The notes under the pieces are model-generated. The model was not told the DNA's origin, searched no databases, and saw only the letters and a list, made by a program, of their open reading frames with translations. Shown one piece after another: positions 25,425 to 37,400 of a DNA stretch of 64,000 nt. The stretch comes from Typha latifolia (taxonomy: Eukaryota > Streptophyta > Magnoliopsida > Poales > Typhaceae), in NCBI GenBank assembly GCA_019914945.1, contig CM034113.1, positions 6,490,850 through 6,554,849 on the forward strand, written 5' to 3'. The number at the start of each line of letters is the position of its first letter. Position 1 is the stretch's first letter. A program made the translations under genes and the position numbers.

Positions 25425-28400
25425 TCCTCGCATCGAGCTACTCGAGGAAGAAGGGTTGGGTGGGGCTCGGGTTAGACCGAGCCAACCCCTTCCCTTTTGT
25501 TTTTTTTAGTTGCGGGTTCGGGTTGGATTTTGAATCCAAGACCCGACTCGAACCAAATTAGCAAATGGTGGGCTGCGGGTTATTTCTTGGGCCTTGGCCT
25601 TGCCCGCAGCCCAGCCCAATCCAATGGGCTTAAATCAACCCATTTTAGTTGTTTATTTAGCTTTAAATCTTAGAAATCATGGTATTGCTTTATTTCAAAT
25701 TTTATTGTTATTTATTATTAAAGGTGGTGATTTTTAACACATGGACTAAAGTTTAGAGATTTCAATTATCTTACCTGACTCGGGTGAGTGGGTTCACTCA
25801 CATATTTATTCCTATTATTTTTAGTATCTTTTATCTGACCATATATTTCTTTATATGCAAATTTATTTAATGCATTTTTTTGTGTGCAATTTAATTATTT
25901 TTTTGTGCGCAAAATATATATATTTCAGTGCACCGCTATATTTCATGCAAAATTGCAAAATTTTAGTAGGAAAAAATATAATTGGTATTTTGGTATGACT
26001 TAGAAAATATTTTCGGTATAGATCTCTTACGACTTGTCATGGTGACTCAAGTCTAACTAAAAGTCCAGGAAATAATCATATTTCATATTACTACGGTGAC
26101 TTTCTTAGGTGACTCTGGCGGGGTTAGGGAACAGTCCCAGAATAGATCGAAATACTTCCTGAGATGACTCCAATCTTTCTCAACAGTTTAGTAAAAAAGA
26201 TAGGGTGCGTTTATCACATGGTGACACTTCCTGATAACCCTAATCGGATCAACTATGAGGAAAAGACCAAAGCGTTATCTCGAGGTGACTTTTAGTAGAT
26301 ATGGATCCATATGATATATACCTAATTAAGACAAATGATATTATTATTATCGAGAAAATTTTTGGTATGTTGAAACTGAGCATGTTACGAGTTATGACTT
26401 TCTATTATTATTATTGTTGCTATTATTGTTACTTCAAGAACATGCTTAGTAGAATTGCCCTTTTATATCGCTAAATTTGGATTTTATTTAACGCTATAAA
26501 TTATAAATTTATTTGGCTTTTGAATGGATTTCACTCACTAAGCTATAGTTGTTGGCTCATGAATTTTCCTCTTCTAATATTTCAAGTAATGATCAGCGTG
26601 ACAATTGAGCAAGATGCACCGGGACCTTACTTCCACTTAGAACCTATCTATTTACCTTTCCATTCCTTTGGTCTTATGTTTTACTATTTGTAAATTCAAT
26701 TCATTTAGAGACATAGCGATGACATTTGTTATTTTCATTATGATTGGCTAAAATTATATAAATCAATTTTTTTTAATTTATTTGTCATTGTGTACTTAAA
26801 AACCCTAAACAAATTCTAATACGAAATAACTTAATCGAAGTGTGCTCGAACGCCCTTCGATCATGTTCAAATGGCCAAAAATCGTGCTCTGAATATGCGA
26901 ACGCTATTTAGGCGTTCAAATGCCCAAAAACAGTGCTACGTGTATGCAAACGCGAATCAGACGTTCGGACGTCACATTTGAATGCAGCTGCTAGAAATCA
27001 TTTTATTTTTTAAAAAACAAAGACAGAAATAATACAATTTGAAGCGGCTTAGTCATGTCTAATATGTATCTCAATCAAGAACCACAACACATAGCATAAG
27101 AATATATGCATACACAGGGAAAAACATATAAGCACTACATTCCTAAATAAAACAAGGAGAATAAGTTTACCTGTATAGGCCTATCTGCCTTGTTAACAAC
27201 TTCCAATTTAACAGCCCTACGCCCCATATTAAGAATAATATCGCCATGTTGGTAGATTACCTCACCAGGAAAGATATCATCTTGATCTCCAGAAAACTTT
27301 TCAAGTGAAGGAACTAAAGAAGCACCAGCACTAATTAGTCAGGTATAAAAGAAAATGGTTTCTCAACATTTGCAGTTTATATCGTTCCCTTCATTTCACA
27401 AGAAAGATGGCAGCTTCAAACAGTGATGCTTCAGTTGAACTAGTGAAACAATTATCTATCAGTTATTGCTGTTTATGAAAAAGTGTGAAATGCTCAGAGT
27501 TATGTCTAATAATCATGTGAAAAGAGTTCCTTTTACATTCTTTGAAATGGTTACAATTTCATCAACATTCTAAACTCCTGCTGAGTTATTTCTTTCTGGC
27601 TAAGATTTGAGTAAAGAATTGGAAATTAGGAAAAGAAAAGGAGAAATAAGAGAAAGCATATTTAGGCTCCAAGACAATAAGAATCTGATAGAAACTATGT
27701 TTCTTTCTGCAGGGAAAACCATGAAAAGAGAATTAAAACAAATAAGTATATCATACTTATAATTAGAATCACAATTCTTTTTTTAAAATTAATATGGCCA
27801 CCAAAGACCTAGACTTCAATGCTGATTTACAATATTACGGACAATTAGGCAAGGATTTAGATTGTCTATTAATCAATTCAAAGAAACTCAAAAAAGATAG
27901 TAAAAGGCAAATCAAGATGGTTTATAGGCCTATCTAGTCCAAAAGTTTTTTTAATCATGGATACAAGAATACAGCATCAGTCCTCTACATCACGAATAAT
28001 TCATGAAGGTTGACAACTCGGCATATCAACAACATTAACAATTGTTACGACAAAAAATCCCAAAAATTGTTGGTTTAACATCATCAAAAATTAAAAAGAG
28101 GGTCAATATAGTCATCAAAAGAATAAAAGATATGTCAGAAAGCTAAAAAGAATTTTCTGCGGGTCCTCGAGTGACAGTGCCATTAAACATACATAGATGC
28201 TTTTAAAAAGATTATTAGGTTGAGGAAAGTTGGACTTCAGGGTAGTATGCTAACTATTAGAGTTATTAGAGTTATATTTTATTTAAATAGGGCTAAGGCT
28301 CCCTCTTTCACATTAAGCAATACATTTTCACTAAAATCCACTCTTACCTATCTCTCTTCTCCCTCAACCTATTCTAGGGTTAGGTCTTGTATTGTTTCCT

Positions 28401-31400
28401 AGTACCAAAGAAACCCAATCTTTAAGGACTCTTATCTTTTTTGGATCTCATCTACACCTTTCTCTGAACATCATCAAATGTTTTCTCTTTTTTTTTTCTT
28501 TCTCCTTCCTCGTCGCATTTTTCTCCTTCACCTGCAGCATCCCCTCTTGGCAGTCATCCTCCTCAAGGCCGGCTTCATCATTCCTTCTCGAGGTCGGCTT
28601 CATCCGTGACCGATCGAGCAATCACCACTAGGTTACTTTTAAGTGAAATACCATCTATTTCTGCAGCAGTTGTCTTCGCGCCAAACCAATAGTGATTTGG
28701 CTCCCATGTAGCCATCTTCATGTTGCTACTCCTCCCCTACAGCCATCTTCAAACCATTGTTTTCTTCCTACTGTAAGCCATCGTCTTCTTCCTACAGCCA
28801 TCTTCACGCCACTGCTCCTCCCATGTGGCCATCTTTAAGCCACCGCCTTCTTCCTGTGGTCATCTTCACGTCGCTACTCCTCCCCGGAGGCCATCTTCAA
28901 GCCTCCATCCTCTTCCTGTTGTGGTCCACCCACTGCTCCTCGCACTGAAGACAAAGAAGCCATGAAGGCCATTTTGATCAAGACAAATCTCTTTGCTCAC
29001 CCAAACAATTCTCTACTCATCAAATGTTCGAAAAAAAGTTTGTGTGAGAAAATTCCTAATCGCACTCATATTTGATAGATAGCTATCTCCTCCAATAGCA
29101 ACTCATGTTTCGGTCGGTTGTGAGAGTGTCCTTAGGCACATCAATGACATCTCTGTAGGGTGTGCTTGCACTCCATAGTCATCTAAACACCACTATAGCC
29201 TCTATTGAGTCTGACATGCCCAAAACCATTCGGAGGTTTCTTTCTTTGAGTATGTTGAGTGGGTTCTATGTGACAGAGGTTTGTACCTATCTTATCTTGT
29301 AGATTGGCTGATAGTTTCGACCTCAGCTCTACACATTATCTTTAGCTCTGGCTGTCTAGACTCACCTCAATTGTCGATTCATTTTTAGCTCAGTCGCAAC
29401 ACTTAGAAAGCCAAATCGGGTCAGCTCTCTATCCAAGACTTCTATGCTCGTTTGACTGCTAAGCTTACATCATTGGAACCTACTCTCTGCCCCTCTGGCT
29501 TGGCAATTGCTTAGCATCACCGCGATGAGAATTATGTGATAGACTTCATAGCTGCTCTACGTCTAGAGTTTGGACATTTGACTTGCCATTTGTTGCATCA
29601 CCCCGCTCTTCCGAGCATGGATAGTGTCATCGCTAAGCTATAGGTTGAGGAGCTTCGACAGCACCTCCTACCTTCTCAATAGATATCCTCTACACCATCT
29701 TTTACTGCCATAGAGAGTGTGCTTGGTATTGTTCCTACTCCTTTACCAGTCATGACTGATATTTCTATTACTTCTCGCATCACTCATGTGCCCAGACAAG
29801 ACCATCACTCTTGCATCTTATGTGCACTCATTAAGGTCGTCCTGGTTATTTCACTACTCACTGCTATTGTCTTCATCTTGAGCTTGCTCCCTGCTCTGAT
29901 GGGGGACGAAGCAAGGACAAGAGTCATCATTTGGATCCCTCGACTACTATCCCAAGCATCATCTCATTTGGTCATTTAACCAATCCCACTTTTGGCAATC
30001 CTCAACTCCAACAGATTCAACAACTCATTTACGAAGCCCTTAACTTCATTGGTGCTTCTACTTCTACCTCTGCCGTCTCTAGTATGACTAAACCCTGGAT
30101 TTTTTATTTTAGCATCTTAGATTATTTGATTGGTGAGTCCTCTATTTTCACTAGTCCCACCCCTATCTCTCTTAGACTTTTTCATGTTCACATTGCTGAT
30201 GTGTCTCTCACAATGGTCATATTAGCCCCATGGTGGATCCTACTAATTTTCTTACTTTACCTGATGTTTAGCTTATTTTCAGTCCTACCATGAGTCTTAT
30301 TTTTGTTACTCAACATTTTGACTCTAGATACACTATCTTTCTCTTCTATTTCTTGTGTTGTGCAAGACTCATCTACAGGCCAGAGAATTGGGACTAGTAG
30401 TCTGATTCATGAGCTTTACTACTTAGACTAGCTTCACCTTCCGCCACCTAGTCTTAGTGCTTGTCCTATCACTCCTCTCTCTCCTTCAAACCTGTGGCAT
30501 TGGCATCTATGTTATGTATTGAGTCAGCGTCTTAAGACCTTGTGCAGGTAAGTCTTAGTTTTCTCTATTATGTATGTTTTATTGATCATTTTTCTCATTT
30601 CACCTAAATTTACTTTGCGCATCAGTGTGTCAGATCTATTATGGTGTCTTTTTTATGACTCGTACTCAGTTGGGTCAATCTTTTAAGATTTGGTTTGATG
30701 GTGCTCGTGAATACTTTTCCTCTGAGTTTCATTCAATTCATGCTTTTGTTGGCATCTTACCTCAGCAATCATGCCCTTAAAACAAAAGGATTATTATCTT
30801 CTTCAAACTATTCATGCTCTTCTCTTTAAGGCTTCTATTTCTCGCTCTTATTGGACTAAGTTTCGTTTTACTGCTTCCTATCTTATCAATTGAACTCCGT
30901 CACTCATCTTTGCTGATGTCACCTTATATGAGCATATCTATGTTATCTATGGCACTTCACCATTTTATAAGTCATCTTTGTGTCTTTGGTTGTACTTATT
31001 TCGTTCTCTTTCCTCCAGGTAAAAGCAACAACTTGTCCCCTCTAGCGACTATGTTTTTTCGGGATATAGTCCTAAGTGTAAATGTTATCGTTGTTATAAC
31101 ACTTCTGCTTGTCGTCTTAGGATATTGCGCTATGTCACTTTTCTAGAAAAGATATCTTTCTTTACCTCCGATATCTTGTCTACTTGGATTTATCCTTTTT
31201 GGATCCCTCTACTCTTATCTTATCTTCCATCCCTCAGATGTCACTAGTCCAGCTCCTTCATTTGCCTCCTACAGGCCTAATACTTCTCTATCCATGGACA
31301 CTTCTCTACTGCTAATACCTTCTGCCCCTCCAGACCACTCTCTTTCTGAGTCTCAAGCCCTTTCAAAGGAGTATTCCCCCTTCCATGACGACCTTGCAAT

Positions 31401-34400
31401 ACTTTTACACTTACATGTTGTGTCCCCTTACAATTGAGCCTTTGTCTCCTAGTAGTGTCCCTCCAAACGTTTTATCGTTTACTGTGATGGTTCCTGCACC
31501 CGTTCATCACTATCCAAAGCGTGAGTGACGGCTCCTGCACCCGCTCATCACTATCCAAAGCATGAGAATTGCCCTTCGGGTATGATTTTCTGATGTCTTC
31601 CGCTATATGTTCTCCTAAGTTTTATGCCTCCTTATAGCCATCCACTCCACTCTCAACTCAAATCCTATCGTGAGACTGCCTAGGTTTTAGAGTGGCAACA
31701 GGCCATGGCAGCTGAACTTTAGGTCATTTAGTAGATGCATGCTTGGGGATGTTATCTCTCGCCAGCCCAATATTGTGTCTATCAACTGTAAATTAATTTT
31801 CAAGGTCCAATATCGACCTGATAGATCCATTGCCACATACAAGGCTTGTCTAGTTGCTTGAGCTTTATTCATTAATATAGAATAGACTATGAGGAGACTT
31901 TTACTCTTGTTGCCTAAATGTCTTCTGTCTGTACTCTTCTTGTTGTTGCTTATGGTCGCTAATGGCTTCTAAATCAGATGGACATGAAGAATGTATTTCT
32001 TCATGGACTTCTTGATGAGAAAGTGCACATAGATACTCCACCTAGTTTTCCCAATCCTCTAGGTTATATCTGTCGATTGCGACAAGCCATCTACGAGCTC
32101 AAGCAGGCTTCTCTTGTCTAGTTTGATCGACTTCACACGTTCTCATAGACTACAAATTTTTAAAAGAGCATCTCTAAGCCATCCATATTTCTGCCATATT
32201 CAGCTTAGGGTCAGGTCCTCCTTTTTTCTATATGTTGAGATATGATTATTACTTGAGATGACTCGGTGATATTCACTCTTTAGCAGCATCTTCGATACTA
32301 ATTTGAGAATCGGTCCTATTCGGTACTTTTAGGGTATTGAAATTGTTCAATCATCTCAAAGTCTTTTGCTGTCTTAGCAAAATATATTATAGACATTCTT
32401 AGTCGCGCCATTATCATCGACACTTGTCTCGCTGCACTACATTCTCTAAGAGTACCGAGCTGGTATTATTTCTCTATATAGCCTCAACACTAAGGAGCAA
32501 ATTGTCAACTTCTTCATGAAGTCTCTTCCGCTTCTACACTTTAAGTATTTAGTTAGTAAACTCTCAATTAATGAATCCACCTTGGGTTTGAGGGGGAGCA
32601 GGTATTAGAGTTATTAAAATTATATTTTATTCATTTATTTTAGATACATTGTGCCTTTGTATAAATAGGGCTAAGGGCACTCTTTCATATTAAGCAATAC
32701 TTTTTCATCAAAATCCACTCTTCTCTTTCTCTCTTCTCCAACCTATTCTAGGGTTAGGTCTTGTCTTGTTCCATAAACTTTTTATAAGTTGATAATTATT
32801 AAACTCTGCTTTTCCACAAAATAGAGGAATAAGTGAACTGGCAACGTTAAAACTAAACAAAGAAAAAGGAAGAAACTCTCAATAAACTGTGATACTGAGT
32901 GGATTGGACAACAACTAAGTATTTGATCAGCATGTATGATGTGTGCATGAATATTCATGCATAAACTCATCAATAACTTATAGCTGAATCCAGATTTAGA
33001 ACTATAGCTTGTGCACAAATATTCCAATACAGAAATTTGAAGAATAATTTTCAGTTAACATTTACATCAAGGTTGTAAGTTGGAAAGAAATTAAGAGATT
33101 ATATTGTGAATAAAATGGTGTGATAGAACATTACAACCTGGAAGAAAAGAACCACGTAATGCCAGTTCCAAATTTCCATCAACTCCCGCAATAGGATCAT
33201 GTATGGTGATTAATTTTGTGCCATCCAAGAAGGTTCCTTCAACCTATGAAGAACAAACATGCTAACAGTTGAGATAATCAGATGTTATTAATCGAACCAA
33301 AAGAAGAAACATGTTTTTATATAAACTCTTTGGTTGAACCATATTAGAAATTTAAAATAGCCTACACATTTAAGTTCAGAACAATGAATGATAGATAAAC
33401 ATTTAAGATATTTAATATATTGATCATAGAACCTATTGAAATCTTGACTATCTCAAATATGGGGAAGGCTGTGTGCAGTTGGAAGGGATTTCTAAATTTT
33501 TTTTGCAGATTTGAGGACAATGGAGGAGAAGAACATTGTCATTGGGGAGAGACGAGAGGACCTCTTTTGGTAAGACAAGTAGAGAAGAAGAGAAGAAGAG
33601 AAGATGAAGGTGTGTTCTTTGGAAACTTTGGCAAGAGAATGGGACGGTTCTTGTCAAATTAATCTGACAGCATATATGAGATAGTCAAAATTTCACTTAC
33701 CTCAATTTAACCTTTGTTGAGAGTCACGGGAGGATGCTTTCTGGGTATTGTAGATAAAATGTAGGGCTCAATTTGGATACGTCAAGCAGGTAGGGCTTGA
33801 ATTATACTAAACAGGTAAATGTAGTTCTAATACAATTTTTTCCCGCATCTTTGGGTACTATAAAAGCAGTATAGTTCAAAATTCAAGAAAACTCCTGAAA
33901 TTACAAATGCCAAGATAGGAATAACGCTTGATATTATTAGAAATGCCCAGAAAATATCATATTCGCGAAGCAGAAACATGAATGTACTCCTAATTAATGG
34001 GGAATGTGCTGAATTATTTGATTCGAGTTGGCATTGTAAATTCTTGATTTTCCTCTACTCTAATTTTGTATTACTTAACTATTGTAAAAGGAGTAGTATT
34101 TTTAAAGTATACACCAATCTAGTTATCTATCTATCTGCATATTGCATCTTTTATCATAACTTCACTTGGAACAACAGGAATCAACTCGCACTATATCATA
34201 ATTCCTAAACTTGAATGACATCTAATATGCAAAATAGTAGGCCAGTTGCATATGTTTTGAAATTTATCGTTTGGATGGCCTATTGGATAAAATCTAAAAT
34301 AGAGGCAGTCTCAAGAACGAGTTTTGAATGCCCACAAAAGAGCCCCTCTTCCTTCTCGCCCCTGTTCCACACCATTTTCATTTTTCATTCGTTTTTACCT

Positions 34401-37400
34401 TCTATATATCTCCATAATATTTCCCTCGTGGTTCATTTCATTGTTCATGAGCAAGGGGTGTAAACCAAGTGGGAGCCAAGCTAATTGGTCAACCTTTGGG
34501 ATAAAAATGTTTAGTTTTCAACAAAGAAAAACAATTCAGAAGAAAGTATCTTTCAGAAGAATGTTTAACTGTGTTCATGTAATCTGTATGACACAAAAGA
34601 ATCAGCCATATGTGCTGTTCAGGTTCTCACTCTTCTTGTTACAAATTTGAGCCTTTGAGGGAGCTTCAGCCTGAGAAGAAGCACTTGGGAATTCAATAAT
34701 AAGGATAAAGAGGATAAAAAAGAATTTTATGATTTTATCTTTACTAATGTATTCAAAAGATCCAGTCAATAATTCAGCACTTTCTTACTTGACCGTCCAT
34801 CATATATCAAGTTATCAACATACAATTGAACGAAGCAAAGAAGAAGTATAATGCATAACATTTGTAAATCTGAAATATTCATCTATAGGTTCATTCTAAC
34901 AGAGATTTACTGAGCAAAATCTTGCCAAAGAACTAACCTGAACAGTATCTAAAAGGTGTGGAACAGCCGAAAGAACTTGTCTCCTAATAACCAGGAAACA
35001 TCAGAATAATCAGGTTTAAATTTTGAAATGGTATTAGCTGAACATTATATAACCACTGAATTCCAGAATTAATAGTTAGTAAACAAAAACAAAGACAACT
35101 CAATATGAACTTTTTGTCACATATAGCATGCCTAGTTCTGTTAGTTTTGCAGATCTAAGGCATGGTGGGCTGTTGGACTTTGTACCTGTCTTTCCACACT
35201 ATGGAAGCTCAGCTTAAGTCTTCTGAAATACCACTATATTGAGCTTTCAGTCTTTCACACTATGTGTAATGATTTGTCCAGGATCATATGTAACCATTTG
35301 GAATGTTTCACGAAAGCTGAAATCTTTCAAAGAAAGAGGATCATTTTTCTGATTGGAAGACAAAGACATTTTTCGAAATCGACACATTTCTCTTCAATTC
35401 ATAAAGCTATTTTCTATCCAGTAGGCTCAGAAAGGATTGATAAACGGTCAACAGCTTTGCAGTCAACATAATGCTTATATAGTTATAATTCATTTCTTGT
35501 AAAACTAACGCTCTTTTAAATATCTATTTTCCAAGGCAACACTATCTTATCATCCGGATGTCTTTGTTTCAACAATAGTATTGAGTCGTCAGCAAGAGAA
35601 TTTAGAATCCTACAGAGCAGTCATCTTGAAAAGGTTACCACAATTATTGTATAGTCTTGATTGGAATTCTTCCTTCCTCTTTGTGATGGATCAGGTGAAA
35701 AAACAGCAAAGAGAAGGAATGGTGAACTGATACTCTATCTGATAGTGACACTTTATAAGAAATTAGAACTACAATTTCTCCTGTAACCCCGCGTGTTTTC
35801 CTTCCAATAAAGACAACCAAAAGCAAAGATACAACATAAAATATTTTCTTAGGTTACAGGCAACATAAGTAAACCGACACAAGTGTGACAAAAGGTTTGA
35901 AAGAAATCAAGAATAACAATACAAGAAGAATAACACTAAAAAAATTTAACAAGTACCTGATATCTGTAAATAATAAAACTCCAAATAATGGGGAAGGACA
36001 TGAACAAGAATAACATCTGTACAGACTAATAAGTAACCATGTCAAAAGTAAAAAAGAAAACTCCAAATAGAGAATCGCTGCTTCCTGAACCAAGCCCATA
36101 GATGATAGGGAAGAAAACTTTAATCAACCTCAAAATTTCAAATGCAACTATATCCCTAAGATTCAGAAACTCGTAAGAGATCCAAAATAACCATTTCAGC
36201 TGCTGACAAAAATCAAGAAGTGTATATCGAGGTTGCACACCTGCCCAGTAGTTGTTTTCCCATGTCCATCAAAACCGTAACACTTTTGTCTCCATCACGA
36301 ACAAACTCCAAAATCTATGGAGAAAAAAAGATGAAGGACAAAAAGATTATGGGACTCCCAAGGTAAACTAAATGATTCATGACGAACGGATTGGCAGAAA
36401 CACAAAAAGTGCACTAAATCATCATGAAACCAAATTACGGCCGGCCTTCATACTTGTTTTCAAATGGGTGGTGTCTCGCATGAAATGAACCTTTTGCGAT
36501 TTAAAACATAATCATGAGAACTGAGAAGTACATCTACATATGGATAGATGAGCTACTTATCATTAATAAAAAACATGACAACAACAGAGTAAAGATAGAT
36601 AAATAGGAAAAGGAAATATGAAGTGCTAGTGCATTTAAACATTTCATCTTTATAGCTATAATACTCCATCCATTTGAGTAGTTAAGATATTGTGAACTTC
36701 ATATCAACATCTGTATATATCACACTATTATTTTAATTATAAAGAATGGTTCAAACTGGTAACAAACTGTTAGTACTTTTGTTGGCAATTCGTGTTCAAA
36801 ATAAAGTTGCTTATGTAATTTGTGCCTAGTCTTTTTGTATCAGCAGTAGAACAAGATGTGTGAAGATTGGCGAAGAATTTCGAGTTCAAATTCTGCATTA
36901 CAGGCCAGCGTCCGAACATAACTATTTGGTGTTCCATTCTTCCTCGAGCATCCCACAAAACTTGGGTTTGAACAGTCTCATTACGACTTCTCTAGAACGT
37001 TAAAGTGTTGAGGACCATTCAAATGTTCTCAGATCATTTTTCCAGAACATCGAAATCTCAAAGGTGTTTTGAATTATTCCAGTTCGGAATTTCCAGTACT
37101 CCCAAGTTTAGTTGGGCGTTCAAATGGCCTTAAGTTCATTTGAACGCATGCACTGATTATGGTATTCTTCAAGGCCAACTTTTATTGAGTTTTGGGGTGA
37201 CTTAGGAGTTTGCACGAGCACTATATAAGTCAACTCTTCACGAACATTGATTGACAGATCAAAACGACAGTTTTGGGGTACTCCATGATGGAGGTGCTGA
37301 TTTGATCATTGAAGGTTCCATGAACGAGTTCTATTCATTTGTGATTGTTGCTGTCTTGAGAGTCATTAAGATAGAAGATACAATCTCGAGGGCTATAGAG

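Larger units (their letters stand above)
21378..27170. other. urease intron 5, 5.8 kb, packed with retroelement remnants
   Basis: In order it holds: unassigned sequence with a GTGCC/GGCATG-rich patch near 21725-21775; a collapsed Ty3 element (22739-23767); a copia-type primer-binding site and LTR edge (24154 onward); a long LTR-like or leader-like segment (about 24880-26700); and a decayed GTTCGAACG-type repeat (26838-26990). The open frame at 22307-22558 on the minus strand matches nothing I recognise. Confidence 0.6.
28255..32772 (+). mobile_element. old Ty1/copia retrotransposon in urease intron 4
   Basis: An element of about 4.5 kb lies on the plus strand, opposite to the host gene. Its LTRs are 28255-28399 and 32603-32772. 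A degenerate primer-binding site (TAGTACCAAAG at 28400-28410) follows the 5' LTR, and a purine tract (GAGGGGGAGCAGG, about 32590-32602) precedes the 3' LTR. Broken gag, protease, integrase, reverse transcriptase and RNase H pieces occur in copia order. A stretch between the end of reverse transcriptase and the end of RNase H is missing. Many stops make it non-coding. A target duplication is doubtful (CTAAC at 28250-28254 against TAAAC at 32774-32778). Confidence 0.9.

Noticed and set aside
29719..31146. Open frames of 86-120 codons on the plus strand as possible new genes
   Set aside because: They lie inside the old copia element and are accidental frames through broken gag-pol.
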